This document shows, one piece after another, positions 8,765 to 17,382 of a DNA stretch of 64,000 nt. Below the pieces are notes generated by a model. It was not told the DNA's origin. It did not search any database and saw only the letters and a list, made by a program, of their open reading frames with translations. The stretch is from Paenibacillus agri. GTDB taxonomy: Bacteria > Bacillota > Bacilli > Paenibacillales > Paenibacillaceae. A program made the position numbers and the translations under genes. Numbering within the stretch: position 1 is the first letter of the stretch; every line of letters begins with the position of its first letter. The stretch covers positions 496,001 to 560,000 of the forward strand of contig NZ_JABWCS010000221.1 in NCBI RefSeq assembly GCF_013359945.1. Reading direction: 5' to 3'.

Positions 8765-9547
8765 ATGAGCAACCAGAATCATAGGAATCGCTATAGATGG
8801 CGTATTTTAATTGGACAAATAGTGCTCTTGATCGCTTGTCTGGGCATTATTGAATACCTCGTACGGGCGGAAATTGTCGGCAGTCTGTATCTGTCGAAAC
8901 CAACACAAGTGATCGAAGAGATCTACAAACTGTTTTCGAATGGTGAAATCTTTCATCATTTAGCTGTTACGCTTAAGGAATTCGCTGCGGGCTATCTGCT
9001 TAGTGCGTTCGCTGGAGTCGCAACGGGACTGCTTCTCGTACTTATCCCGCACGCGGAAGTGTTTTTCCGGCCGTTCCTCTCGGCGCTTCTTGCCATCCCG
9101 AAGGTAACGATTATTCCGCTGCTGATGCTTTGGCTCGGCATTGGGTTATCGCACAAAGTCGCAATTGTATTTCTCTTCTGCTTTTTCACGATTGCGTTCA
9201 ATACCATTACTGGAATCAAGCAGACCGCAGAAGCTCATCTCAAGGTTGCCAGAGTGTTCGAGGCTTCCAAGCTGCAGACGGTTATGAAGGTCATTCTTCC
9301 GTCAGCAGCACCAACCATCTTCGTCTCCCTGCGGGTATCGGCGGCAACGGGGCTTGTCGGGGCCTTGTTCGGTGAGATGGTGGCATCGAAGGACGGACTC
9401 GGAAATTTGCTGGTGCAAGCGACGTCTCTGTATGATACGGCAAAGGCTTTTGCGATTATAACGATCGTGACGGTGATCTCCGTGCTTATTATTGCTGTGA
9501 TCGATCTGCTGGAAAAGCGGATTGTGCTTAAATGGAAATCATCATAA
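8765..9547 (+). CDS. ABC transporter permease, SsuC/TauC-like
   Basis: Membrane subunit of a nitrate/sulfonate/taurine-type importer, 260 residues, about six transmembrane helices. The permease loop is seen around EASKLQTVMKVILPSAAPTIF. The gene is preceded by AAGGAGAG and lies 48 bases after the monooxygenase and 32 bases before the substrate-binding lipoprotein gene. The permease-binding protein-ATPase order within the operon supports import of an aliphatic sulfonate or related compound. Confidence 0.88.
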   Translation: MSNQNHRNRYRWRILIGQIVLLIACLGIIEYLVRAEIVGSLYLSKPTQVIEEIYKLFSNGEIFHHLAVTLKEFAAGYLLSAFAGVATGLLLVLIPHAEVFFRPFLSALLAIPKVTIIPLLMLWLGIGLSHKVAIVFLFCFFTIAFNTITGIKQTAEAHLKVARVFEASKLQTVMKVILPSAAPTIFVSLRVSAATGLVGALFGEMVASKDGLGNLLVQATSLYDTAKAFAIITIVTVISVLIIAVIDLLEKRIVLKWKSS

Positions 9548-9579
9548 AGAAGCTTTAATTATAGGAGGAGAAAGAAACC

Positions 9580-10608
9580 ATGGTAAAGAGAAAATGGATA
9601 GGAACTGGGATTCTGACGCTTACGCTTGCACTCGTTGTTGCAGGCTGCGGCAGCAGCAATAATTCGCAAGGAGCTGCTCCTGAAGCTTCGAGTGAACCAA
9701 CATCGGCAAATTCAGCGTCGGATAACCCTTCAGCGGAACTTCAGAAGATTAAATACGCACCATTTAACGGAGTGAGCGGCTTAGCCGTACGGTTCGGAAT
9801 CGAGAAGGGATTTTTCAAGGATGAAGGGCTGGATGTTGAACTGATCTCTACACAGAATCCGATTGAGGCTCTAACAAGCAATGATGTTGATATCGCCGAC
9901 AGCGCGACGACGAACGTTATTGTGGCTGCTGGCAAGGGAGCACCGCTCAAGATCGTTTCGTCGATGTTCCGTACAAAGGGACCGTTCTATCTGGTTGCAA
10001 AGCCGGGAATTGAGAGCATCGAGGATTTGAAGGGCAAGAAGGTCGGAGCAGCAGCACTCGGTAGCGGTCTTGACGTATACACCCAAACGATTCTAAAAAA
10101 ACACGGCTTAAGCAAGAACGACGTTACGTATCTGGCCAACGGCGTAAATGATGCGGCATATGCGAGCCTGACTTCAGGACAAGTGGATGCGACTATCATT
10201 CATGAGCCATTCGCTTCTCTTGCGGAGAGTGAGGGAACAGGCAAAATACTTGCCAAAGGTTGGGATTATCTGCCGACCTTCCATACTGGCGTGCTAGTCT
10301 CACGTGACAATTTTATCAAAGAACATCCCGATCTCGTAGAGAAGCTGCTGAGTGGATACTTTAAGTCCCAGGAATATGCGAAGAGCCATCTGGATGAGTA
10401 CAAGAAATACTTCCTCGAAAATGTGAAGGTAGATGCGGCTGTAGCTGATAAGGCGTTCGCACGCGAGGACGTGCTCTGGGAGAACAACCCGGACGTAGAT
10501 TTGCAGGCGCTGCAGGATACTCAGGAGATCCAAGTCGAGCTTGGCTTTCAGGATAAAATTTATGATGTCAAGAATTTGCTGGATCTAAGATTTATTCCGA
10601 AAAAATAA
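9580..10608 (+). CDS. Substrate-binding lipoprotein of a sulfonate/taurine-type ABC importer
   Basis: NMT1/SsuA-like periplasmic-binding-fold protein, 342 residues. The signal peptide ends in the lipobox VAGC (about residue 23), followed by a Ser/Asn-rich linker. The mature domain starts KIKYAPFNGVSGLAVRFG and contains DIADSATTNVIVAAGKGAPL, EDLKGKKVGAAALGSGLD and DATIIHEPFASLAE, all typical of SsuA/TauA/NrtA binders. It should sit on the outer membrane face and feed the adjacent permease. The AGGAGG site lies well placed before the ATG. Confidence 0.9.
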   Translation: MVKRKWIGTGILTLTLALVVAGCGSSNNSQGAAPEASSEPTSANSASDNPSAELQKIKYAPFNGVSGLAVRFGIEKGFFKDEGLDVELISTQNPIEALTSNDVDIADSATTNVIVAAGKGAPLKIVSSMFRTKGPFYLVAKPGIESIEDLKGKKVGAAALGSGLDVYTQTILKKHGLSKNDVTYLANGVNDAAYASLTSGQVDATIIHEPFASLAESEGTGKILAKGWDYLPTFHTGVLVSRDNFIKEHPDLVEKLLSGYFKSQEYAKSHLDEYKKYFLENVKVDAAVADKAFAREDVLWENNPDVDLQALQDTQEIQVELGFQDKIYDVKNLLDLRFIPKK

Positions 10609-10626
10609 ATAGAGAGAGGTGATCGT

Positions 10627-11400
10627 ATGGAGGGGTTCTCCATCCGTGGTGTATCTATGGTATACGGGGGGGCGACTCCGACGGAGACGCTCTCGGATAT
10701 TAATCTGACGATCGAAGACGGGGAGTTTCTCAGTATTCTTGGTCCAAGCGGTTGCGGTAAGAGCACGCTTCTTGAAATTCTGGCCGGACTCCAGTTGCCT
10801 ACTTCGGGAGAGGTATGGTTCGGGGGGAAGAAGCTTAAGGGACCGGGGATTGAACGTGGTGTTGTTTTTCAAGATCCATCATTATATCCATGGAGAACGG
10901 TGTATAAGAACGTCGAACTGGGGCTTGAATTCCGAGGGGTTGCCAAGAGTGAGCGTAGAGAGGCAGTCCAGCGGTATCTCGATCTGGTTGGGCTGTCGGG
11001 GTTTGAGCATAAGTATCCCCATCATCTGTCAGGTGGTATGAAACAGAGGGCGGGTATTGCCCGGGCGCTGGCGAACAATCCTGAGGTACTTCTAATGGAT
11101 GAGCCCTTTGGCGCGGTCGACCATCTGACGAGGCTGCAACTGCAGGACGATCTGTTAAACATCTGGGAAGCGGAAAAGAAGACGGTCGTGTTCGTCACCC
11201 ATGACGTTTCAGAGGCAGTGTTCCTGGGGGACAGGGTGGTGCTGCTATCACCAAGACCGGGGCGGATCAATCAGATCTTTCAAGTGCCGAAGCATCGTCC
11301 GCGTAAGAGAGACGACATTGAGCTACTGAAAATTCAGAATGATATCTATGCGGCTATTCATGAAGTGAAGTCTTCGGACAATCTTGAATTTACCATTTGA
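10627..11400 (+). CDS. ABC transporter ATPase, SsuB/TauB-like
   Basis: ATP-binding subunit, 257 residues. Walker A GPSGCGKST (about residue 40), Q-loop VVFQDPSLYPWRTVYKNVELGL, signature LSGGMKQRAGIARAL, Walker B LLMDEPFGAVD and switch His in FVTHDVSEAVFLGDRVVLLS. The PW-RTV and DVSEAV features are characteristic of the nitrate/sulfonate/taurine ATPases. The gene begins 18 bases after the binding-protein gene, and the sulfurtransferase starts 29 bases after its stop. Confidence 0.92.
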   Translation: MEGFSIRGVSMVYGGATPTETLSDINLTIEDGEFLSILGPSGCGKSTLLEILAGLQLPTSGEVWFGGKKLKGPGIERGVVFQDPSLYPWRTVYKNVELGLEFRGVAKSERREAVQRYLDLVGLSGFEHKYPHHLSGGMKQRAGIARALANNPEVLLMDEPFGAVDHLTRLQLQDDLLNIWEAEKKTVVFVTHDVSEAVFLGDRVVLLSPRPGRINQIFQVPKHRPRKRDDIELLKIQNDIYAAIHEVKSSDNLEFTI

Positions 11401-11429
11401 GAAATCAATGCAGAGGAGTGTGCGAAATT

Positions 11430-12278
11430 ATGTCATCTAACCTAGTAAGCGTGGAGCAATTGAAAGCTAGACTGGAAAATGGAGAGCGAATCGTGCTGCT
11501 GGATGTGCGATTTAATCCGAAGGAGTCGGAGTATGGTCTTGACGCCTACGCCAAGGGACATATTCCTGGAGCGTTGTTTATCGACTTCAAGGCCGATCTG
11601 ACCGATCCAGCCGAAAAGCATGGAGGACGCAGCCCGCTTCCTTCGCCAGAGCGACTTGTAACATTGTTCGGGTCGCTTGGCATCGATCGTGATGCGGCTG
11701 TTGTCGCGTATGAAGACGGCAATGGACCGGCCGCTTCAAGGCTATGGTGGGTGCTTCGCTACTTGGGCGCGGAACAAGCACAGGTACTGGATGGTGGCTA
11801 TTCTGCTTGGACAGCCGCGGGTGAAGCTGTTTCAGCGGAACAGGTAATCGTCACAGAACCGCGCGAATTCGTACCGGCACCGCAAGCCGATTGGCTTGTC
11901 GGCGTAGAAGAGGTGCGTGGGGTGTCCGCTAGCCAAAGCGGCGCCAGACTTGTTGACTCGCGTGATGCAGCGCAATACGCAGGGCTTGAGGCACCGTTCG
12001 ATCCAATCTCGGGCCATATTCCGGGAGCGACGAATTACTTCTGGAAGGACGCGCTTCAAGGTGACGGCTTCTGGAAGTCGCCAGAGCAGCTTCGCCAGCG
12101 GTTTGTCAATCTACCGAAGGAAGAAGAGATCATCGTCTATTGCGGTTCTGGAATCTCGGCAACTCCGAACGTGCTGGCACTGCACGAGGCGGGTTATGAG
12201 AATGTGAAGCTGTATGCGGGCAGCTGGAGTGATTGGATTTCTTATGACGAGAATCCGATTGCGACAGGGGAAGAGTAA
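11430..12278 (+). CDS. Sulfurtransferase (thiosulfate/3-mercaptopyruvate type, two rhodanese domains)
   Basis: Two-domain rhodanese of 282 residues. The N-terminal domain (about 5-120) is the inactive copy; the C-terminal domain carries the active-site loop IVYCGSGISATPN with the catalytic Cys. CGSG[IV][ST]A loops are typical of the SseA/TST-MST group that moves sulfane sulfur to thiols or cyanide. The ATG at 11430 was chosen because AGAGGAG lies 10-11 bases upstream. As last gene of the sulfur operon it may pass on sulfur released by the monooxygenase. A paralogue lies at 49649-50539, and copies of this gene's 3' end recur elsewhere in the window. Confidence 0.9.
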   Translation: MSSNLVSVEQLKARLENGERIVLLDVRFNPKESEYGLDAYAKGHIPGALFIDFKADLTDPAEKHGGRSPLPSPERLVTLFGSLGIDRDAAVVAYEDGNGPAASRLWWVLRYLGAEQAQVLDGGYSAWTAAGEAVSAEQVIVTEPREFVPAPQADWLVGVEEVRGVSASQSGARLVDSRDAAQYAGLEAPFDPISGHIPGATNYFWKDALQGDGFWKSPEQLRQRFVNLPKEEEIIVYCGSGISATPNVLALHEAGYENVKLYAGSWSDWISYDENPIATGEE

Positions 12279-12311
12279 GAGTCTTAAATAGATATACAGG
12301 ATATGATCAAG

Positions 12312-12342
12312 AGTACATCGTTCAAGTGGCGATGTACTTTTT
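12312..12342 (+). terminator. Terminator of the sulfur operon (recurrent palindrome)
   Basis: AGTACATCG / CGATGTACT stem with a TTTTTC tail, 33 bases after the sulfurtransferase stop. Near-identical hairpins recur at 17307-17338 and, inverted, at 49591-49620. Confidence 0.85.
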
Positions 12343-12735
12343 CGCGTTTTGCAGGGATGTGTCGAAATCCACAGAAAGTCAACGCTTGCTTCTTGAAAAC
12401 ATTTTCTTCAAGTCCCGAAGTGCTACCGTGGCATAGTCATGTCTAAACTACACGATATATTCAATTTATCTCGCTTACCTAAGCATAAATACAACGTCCT
12501 CTAAGAACGGTAGCTGAAGCGATGCATTGCCTTGGTGCATTCATATGGCTTTTTTAAAAATCAACAAGTATCCGGGATGGTCAACAACGAGTAAACAAAG
12601 CTTTGTTGAGATTAGATGTTGTCTGCTAGTAAATATTGAGTTTCTGAGATATCACCTTCTGATTACAATTACAATTATACATGTTATCGTTAGCAATTCT
12701 TTTCAAGATGTGAGGCGATAGTTACTAATATTGAC
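12343..12735. other. Gene-free stretch
   Basis: No supported gene. One 64-codon open frame has no ribosome binding site and an AT-rich, low-complexity translation. The right end leads into the MerR-type promoter at 12736. Confidence 0.6.
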
Positions 12736-12766
12736 TTGACCTTAGGTCAAACCTAAGGTGTATGCT
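12736..12766 (+). promoter_or_regulatory. MerR-type promoter with dyad in a 19-bp spacer
   Basis: -35 TTGACC (12736-12741), a 19-base spacer and -10 TATGCT (12761-12766). The inverted repeat ACCTTAGGT-CAA-ACCTAAGGT spans the end of the -35 and the spacer. An over-long spacer with a central dyad is the hallmark of promoters activated by MerR-family proteins through DNA distortion. It lies 40 bases before the MerR gene, so autoregulation of the three-gene operon is expected. Confidence 0.85.
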
Positions 12767-12806
12767 TCTTTATATAACAATGATTATTTAGAAGGAGGTT
12801 ATCTGG

Positions 12807-13607
12807 ATGAAAAAAGAACTCACCATCAGCGAGTTAGCAAAACTGATGAACGTGTCTGTTCATCAAATTCGTTATTTTGAGGAAAAAGGCGTATTGTATC
12901 CTGCCTACTTAGATGAAAATAAATATCGTATGTACGGTATTGACCAGATTTATCGACTGGCACATATATTACTCCTGCGAAAGCTGGGGTTGTCTGTACA
13001 AGCGATTGCAACTTGGAGTGAAGATGGGACTCCAGACGAAATGCAGGATTTGCTTCTACAATCTGTCTCTAGAATAGAGTCTCAAATGGACCAATTGCAA
13101 GCATTAAATGGCCTTATTCACAAAGTGTTGGATGAGCACAAACGCTTTGGACATGATACTTCTTCTATTAAAATCATTCAACGTGAGGCATTAGTTCTAT
13201 CGTCATGGTTCGAAACTGAGTTTGAAGCGGAACTTGATGCACGTATGTTCGTCCAACAGGATAATGTGCTGACAGAGTTGTTTGAAGCGGATATCCATTA
13301 CGTGTATGAGGAGGAATCTCGAGTAACAATTTGTACGGAAGTGAATGGTGTGGAAGGAAATATCATTTTGCCAGGAGGAGAATATTTGTCTTTTATGTTC
13401 TCCATTCAGAGTGAGGCAGACCTGGAGAGACACTTCGAGTTATTTCAAACCTTTGCCGATAAATCTTCCTTTATTCTAACAGGTCCAAAAATTCTTGTGG
13501 AGAAATCGTATCTGTCTCTATTTGCTCAGGAAAGTATACATTATGAGTTGCTTGCGTGTGTTGATCGTAGTTCCGAAGTAGCTATTAAACAGGAGAAGAA
13601 ACGATGA
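12807..13607 (+). CDS. MerR-family transcriptional activator with C-terminal effector domain
   Basis: 266 residues. The N-terminal 75 residues form the MerR winged helix (ISELAKLMNVSVHQIRYFEEKGVLYP, then YRMYGIDQIYRLAHILLLRKLG), followed by a dimerisation helix (residues 80-120). The remaining 140 residues form a sensor domain without metal-binding cysteine clusters, so a small organic inducer is more likely than a metal, as in BmrR-like regulators. The RBS GAAGGAGG is strong. It overlaps the downstream acetyltransferase by four bases and its own promoter carries a MerR operator. Confidence 0.88.
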   Translation: MKKELTISELAKLMNVSVHQIRYFEEKGVLYPAYLDENKYRMYGIDQIYRLAHILLLRKLGLSVQAIATWSEDGTPDEMQDLLLQSVSRIESQMDQLQALNGLIHKVLDEHKRFGHDTSSIKIIQREALVLSSWFETEFEAELDARMFVQQDNVLTELFEADIHYVYEEESRVTICTEVNGVEGNIILPGGEYLSFMFSIQSEADLERHFELFQTFADKSSFILTGPKILVEKSYLSLFAQESIHYELLACVDRSSEVAIKQEKKR

Positions 13608-14233
13608 ACATTCATATTGAGTGTATGAAAGAGGAGTATGGCGTTCCAGTGAGCCAATTGCTTATACAAGGATTTCGTAGCAAATTTCAGTTTGGTACGA
13701 AGATAAATGACATGAAACTGCAGTTGCTATTGGGAAAAATGCTTGTGTTGGATAAACAACCAGGCAAAGGCAAACGTTTTGTTGCTGTACAGGAATCTTC
13801 TGTAATTGGCAGCTTCTCTATAAAATTTCAGGAACAAGTTAGAAACCAACATCCAAATATGACGATCACAGAGCTGTTATCTTTCTGGAAAGGAATTAAA
13901 GAAGTTGGTTTGGGAAATGCGCTTGGATTTTCTGTACGATTAATATGCTTGAATCATCGTCCAAGACGTGGTGAAGTGTACATTTCTGATCTAGTTGTTC
14001 ATGAAAGGTTCCAGGGATCTGGTGTGGGCAAAACCATGTTGGAGTGGGCGATTGGAGAAGCAGCGTTGCAGCCAGGAAACCAATTTGTAAGTCTGCATGT
14101 TTCTAATAGCAACGTAGGAGCCAAACGCTTATATGAACGAATGGGATTTAGGACGTTGGAAATTCAGAATAGCACACTTTTAGCATGGTTGATTGGCGAA
14201 AAAAAATGGAGTTACATGATTTACGAGGGCTAA
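13604..14233 (+). CDS. GNAT N-acetyltransferase
   Basis: 209 residues. The acetyl-CoA site appears as VYISDLVVHERFQGSGVGKT followed by LLEWA-like helix (MLEWAIGEAA), and the C-terminal NSNVGAKRLYERMGF is the usual GNAT tail. The start codon overlaps the MerR stop (ATGA), so regulator and enzyme are coupled. A drug- or toxin-acetylating role would suit MerR control, but the substrate cannot be read from sequence. Confidence 0.85.
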   Translation: MNIHIECMKEEYGVPVSQLLIQGFRSKFQFGTKINDMKLQLLLGKMLVLDKQPGKGKRFVAVQESSVIGSFSIKFQEQVRNQHPNMTITELLSFWKGIKEVGLGNALGFSVRLICLNHRPRRGEVYISDLVVHERFQGSGVGKTMLEWAIGEAALQPGNQFVSLHVSNSNVGAKRLYERMGFRTLEIQNSTLLAWLIGEKKWSYMIYEG

Positions 14234-14265
14234 GACTATTATTAGAAAAGGAATTTAATAGAAGC

Positions 14266-15291
14266 ATGAAAAAGAAATGGGGAATAATTCTATTAATCAT
14301 CCTACTTTTTTTGGGAGGTACAGGTGCGTATGTTTTGCACCAAAATACCTTTGCTATGGATGAAAAAACGGTGGTAATCGAGTCACCACAAGGTAAGTTG
14401 ACGGGTATTCTCACGCTACCTAAGACATATAAAGACAAGGTTGGTCTAGTGTTGTTCATTCACGGAGATGGTCCAATTGATGCTACCCATAATGATGGAT
14501 ATAAACCGCTTTGGGAGCGTCTTGCCTCACTTGGCTATGCATCACTCTCATTGGACAAGCGAGGCATCGGAGGTTCAGAAGGCAACTGGCTAGATCAGAG
14601 TATTGATGATCGAGTGCAAGAAGCACAGCAGGCTTTGGTCTGGGCAAGACAGCAACCAATAATCGATACATCTCGTATTGGCATATGGGGAGCAAGTCAG
14701 GCAGGATGGGTTGTCCCCAAACTGGCAGATAAAGAGTCACTTGCTTTCAGCATTCTTGTATCTCCTGCAATCAACTGGTTGAGGCAGGGTGAATACAATA
14801 CACGCAGTCAAATGGCAAAGGAAGGACGATCCTCAGATGAGATAGAGCAGCAGGTGAAAGTAGATAACAAAGTCAAAGAACTCCTAAAATCAGGCGTCTC
14901 ATATAATGAATACGTGAGCTTTGTAGGTAAGAAAGATGCCATGTCCAGAGAACGCTGGACGTTTGTTAGTCAGAACTATACAGCGGATGCAACAGAAGAT
15001 ATTGCAAATTTTAACTCCCCAGTACTGCTTATGCTTGGTGATCATGATGTTAATATAGATGTGAAGGAAACGGAGAAGGTATATCTGGAAAGTGTACGAC
15101 CGTACGAATTATTGCGCGTCAAAGTGTTGCCCGATACAGAGCACTCCATGCTTCCTACCAAGACAGCCGACTCGCCGCTACGTACGTTGTTGATCAGCTT
15201 ATTTGCGCCAAGGGATATTACCAAGAAGGGCTACATGGATGAAATCACAGATTTCCTACAAAATGTTTATGCTAACCAAGAGATACAGTAG
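14266..15291 (+). CDS. Membrane-anchored alpha/beta hydrolase
   Basis: 341 residues. The chosen ATG follows AAAGGA and starts a signal-anchor (MKKKWGIILLIILLFLGGTG); an upstream in-frame ATG inside the acetyltransferase gene would bury this segment. The hydrolase core has an oxyanion HGDGP motif, the nucleophile elbow GIWGASQAG (Ser), an acid in LMLGDHDVNID and a histidine in DTEHSML. Such extracytoplasmic esterases often hydrolyse acyl or peptide-like small molecules. It is the third gene of the MerR-controlled operon. Confidence 0.83.
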   Translation: MKKKWGIILLIILLFLGGTGAYVLHQNTFAMDEKTVVIESPQGKLTGILTLPKTYKDKVGLVLFIHGDGPIDATHNDGYKPLWERLASLGYASLSLDKRGIGGSEGNWLDQSIDDRVQEAQQALVWARQQPIIDTSRIGIWGASQAGWVVPKLADKESLAFSILVSPAINWLRQGEYNTRSQMAKEGRSSDEIEQQVKVDNKVKELLKSGVSYNEYVSFVGKKDAMSRERWTFVSQNYTADATEDIANFNSPVLLMLGDHDVNIDVKETEKVYLESVRPYELLRVKVLPDTEHSMLPTKTADSPLRTLLISLFAPRDITKKGYMDEITDFLQNVYANQEIQ

Positions 15292-15334
15292 ATAAAATAA
15301 ATTGAAATTCTCTGTGTTAAGGTATATTCTATGC

Positions 15335-15410
15335 GAAAATGTATGCGGGCAGCTGGAGTGATTGGATTTCGTATAGCGAGAATCCGGTGGCGACAGGGGA
15401 AGAGTAAGAG
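15335..15410 (+). pseudogene. 3'-end relic of a sulfurtransferase gene
   Basis: About 70 bases nearly identical to the last codons of the sulfurtransferase at 11430-12278: the translation YAGSWSDWISYSENPVATG followed by EE-stop matches YAGSWSDWISYDENPIATG. The match begins abruptly and runs a few bases past the stop. Nothing of the rest of the gene remains. It is a duplication or recombination scar. Confidence 0.85.
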
Positions 15411-15823
15411 CCGAAAGTCCGCGTTGGGCGCGGGTTTGGGGGCTGCGACAGGTTAGGAGCAAGTGACCTGTTGTGGCCCTCTTTGGGCTTTTCTGTAAAC
15501 AGCTTGCAAACAAGAATCTGACGAAAGTAGTTACAGGAACCCCGGAGCCAGCCACAGTGAGACAGTGGGGACAGGTTGTTGTTGAACTCTCATCGGCTTT
15601 GCTTCTGCTCCTTCGTGAACAGGCGTGGTGCAACCTTTCGTGCGGAGCAAGTGTACAATCACCTTGGGAGCAATTCGCTTGGTTTTCCTTGACGTTCCGG
15701 GTATCTCCCGGTTCGGTAGCATCGGCCGAAGCTATGGCAGCATTAATCCTCTTCATTTATAATGATTGTAAATTATGAAAACCTAAGCGGACAAGGCATA
15801 TGCGTAGTATTTAAAGAAAGGCC
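15411..15823. other. Gene-free stretch in the decay zone
   Basis: Long open frames exist on both strands (about 100 and 166 codons) but they overlap each other, have no ribosome binding sites and show no protein-like pattern. A weak hairpin (ACAGGT...ACCTGT) lies near 15447-15470. I see no gene. Confidence 0.55.
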
Positions 15824-15851
15824 GTTACGCTAACTGGCAGTTATGCGTAAC
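15824..15851. repeat. Inverted repeat before the phosphotransferase gene
   Basis: GTTACGC and GCGTAAC separated by 14 bases, 54 bases before the phosphotransferase start. There is no T-run on the + strand, so it may be an operator or the edge of an inserted segment. Confidence 0.45.
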
Positions 15852-15905
15852 TTCCAGGGAATGTAAACATCTAAATAACGTAAGGAACGAGGAGGCAGAC
15901 AATTC

Positions 15906-16820
15906 ATGGGAGGAACGAATGTATGGGATGCGGAGTGGGAGGTTAACGAAGAGCAGGCGCGGACGCTGATCGGCAGACAATTCCCTCAGCTGTCATCGAA
16001 GCAAGTGAAGCGATTGGGCTGGGGCTGGGACAATACGGTTTTTCTCATCGGTGACGAGTACGTGTTCCGGTTTCCAAGAAGAACGATTGCAGTTGGCTCG
16101 ATTCGTATGGAAGGGAAGCTGCTCCCGCAGCTGGAGGCATATATGACCATCCCCTATCCTAAACCGTTGTTATATGGCGAAGCAAGTGACGAATACCCGG
16201 CACCATTTCTTGGCTATGCCTACGTGCCAGGAGATTTCCCAATCGGTTTGACGGAAGAACGCCGGGCTTTATCGGCAGAGACGCTGGCGAAATTTTTGCG
16301 GAGATTGCATGAGTTTCCGGTGCAGGCGGCGCTGAAGTGCGGAGTTCAGCAAGATCATCGAAACTTGACGGACATAGCATCGCGCAAAGTGAAATTGAAG
16401 GGCTTTCTATCGAAGCTGGTTAAACACTTGTCGCCGGAGGAGTCCGGTGTGATCGAAGCGTATATTAGCAGACTGCAAAAGGACCGTGTCGAGGCGGTGA
16501 ATGCACTGCTACATGGCGATCTTCATTTCAAAAATATGCTTGTGAATGAGAACGGGATCGTTTCCGGCATCATTGATTGGGGCGATCTGAGCGTAGGCCA
16601 TCCAGCTTGCGATTTGAGCGTTGCTTATAGCTTTTTACCACCTTACGCTCGCGGCGTGTTTTTCGAAACGTACGGAGGAGCGGACGAGGAAACGAAGCTG
16701 CTGGCGCGGCTGATCGCGGTATACATCCCCATACTAATCTTAATGCAAGCGGTCGACGACGGGAATGAAGCGATTGCGGCAGAGGCGAAATCCAACATCA
16801 TGCGGGCACTGTCGGATTAG
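15906..16820 (+). CDS. Aminoglycoside phosphotransferase-family kinase
   Basis: 304 residues of the APH/choline-kinase fold (PF01636 type). The catalytic loop is LLHGDLHFKNMLV (Asp base, Asn metal ligand, about residues 200-212), and the metal-binding DFG-equivalent is IIDWGDLSVGHPACDLS. N-terminal GWGWDNTVFLIGDEYVFRFP fits the nucleotide-binding loop. Members phosphorylate aminoglycosides, macrolides, homoserine or other hydroxyl compounds; the target is unknown. RBS GAGGAGG is well placed. It is a single gene within an area full of relics, possibly acquired. Confidence 0.87.
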   Translation: MGGTNVWDAEWEVNEEQARTLIGRQFPQLSSKQVKRLGWGWDNTVFLIGDEYVFRFPRRTIAVGSIRMEGKLLPQLEAYMTIPYPKPLLYGEASDEYPAPFLGYAYVPGDFPIGLTEERRALSAETLAKFLRRLHEFPVQAALKCGVQQDHRNLTDIASRKVKLKGFLSKLVKHLSPEESGVIEAYISRLQKDRVEAVNALLHGDLHFKNMLVNENGIVSGIIDWGDLSVGHPACDLSVAYSFLPPYARGVFFETYGGADEETKLLARLIAVYIPILILMQAVDDGNEAIAAEAKSNIMRALSD

Positions 16821-17280
16821 GCTAATTATTCCGTTGCGGCTATGGGGCTATGGCTATCGGCACCATTTTGTCGTTTAGAGGCCGTGATAAGGTACGATCC
16901 GCCTTCTCTGATGCCGCTTTATGTTGAGGAACACGAAATCACGAAATTCAACAGAGTAAGTCGTTGCGCTAACGGGACACGATAGTTTAGTGTGTGCCGA
17001 TTTGCCAACAACATGCCAATAATCTGACAACGACCATCCAACAACTTGCAAACAGCCCCCGTCCTCCACGGGCTTCTTGCTCTACAAGTCCTCCCAAGGT
17101 CGCCAAGGGAGGTTGTTGCACTTGGGCAATGGCATATCCTCCGAGACATTCCCGCCGCGCTGATCGTAATCACCATTTTTAGTTTCGGAACCATGGGAGT
17201 ATAGAGGTTCGTGGGGGATAAAGAGCTGAAGTCATTGGATTAGTTATGAGGGATGGCAGTAGGAGAAGAAGAGAAGGTGT
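16821..17280. other. Gene-free stretch in the decay zone
   Basis: No supported gene on either strand. Open frames of 60-90 codons overlap each other and lack ribosome binding sites. The segment ends with the sulfurtransferase terminator relic. Confidence 0.55.
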
Positions 17281-17338
17281 AAGCAGATATACAGGTTGTG
17301 GCTAGAAGTACATCGCATATGTGGCGATGTACTTTTTT
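17281..17338 (+). repeat. Detached copy of the sulfurtransferase downstream region and terminator
   Basis: Bases AAGCAGATATACAGGTTGT, then the AGTACATCGC/GCGATGTACT hairpin and a T-run, match the region after the sulfurtransferase stops at 12278 and (inverted) at 49649. No sulfurtransferase gene precedes it. The relic at 15335-15410 could be the other half, split by the roughly 1.9 kb between them. Confidence 0.75.
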
Positions 17339-17382
17339 ACGTGGTGCTGGGAGGTGTTGAAGAGAGTCTTGAAGCTACTGGA

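Noticed and set aside
12527..12721. 64-codon open frame before the MerR promoter
   Set aside because: No ribosome binding site, low-complexity translation; lies in leader DNA.
15256..15778. Overlapping long open frames on both strands (about 100 and 166 codons)
   Set aside because: Mutually overlapping, no start signals and no protein pattern; the region looks like decayed DNA.
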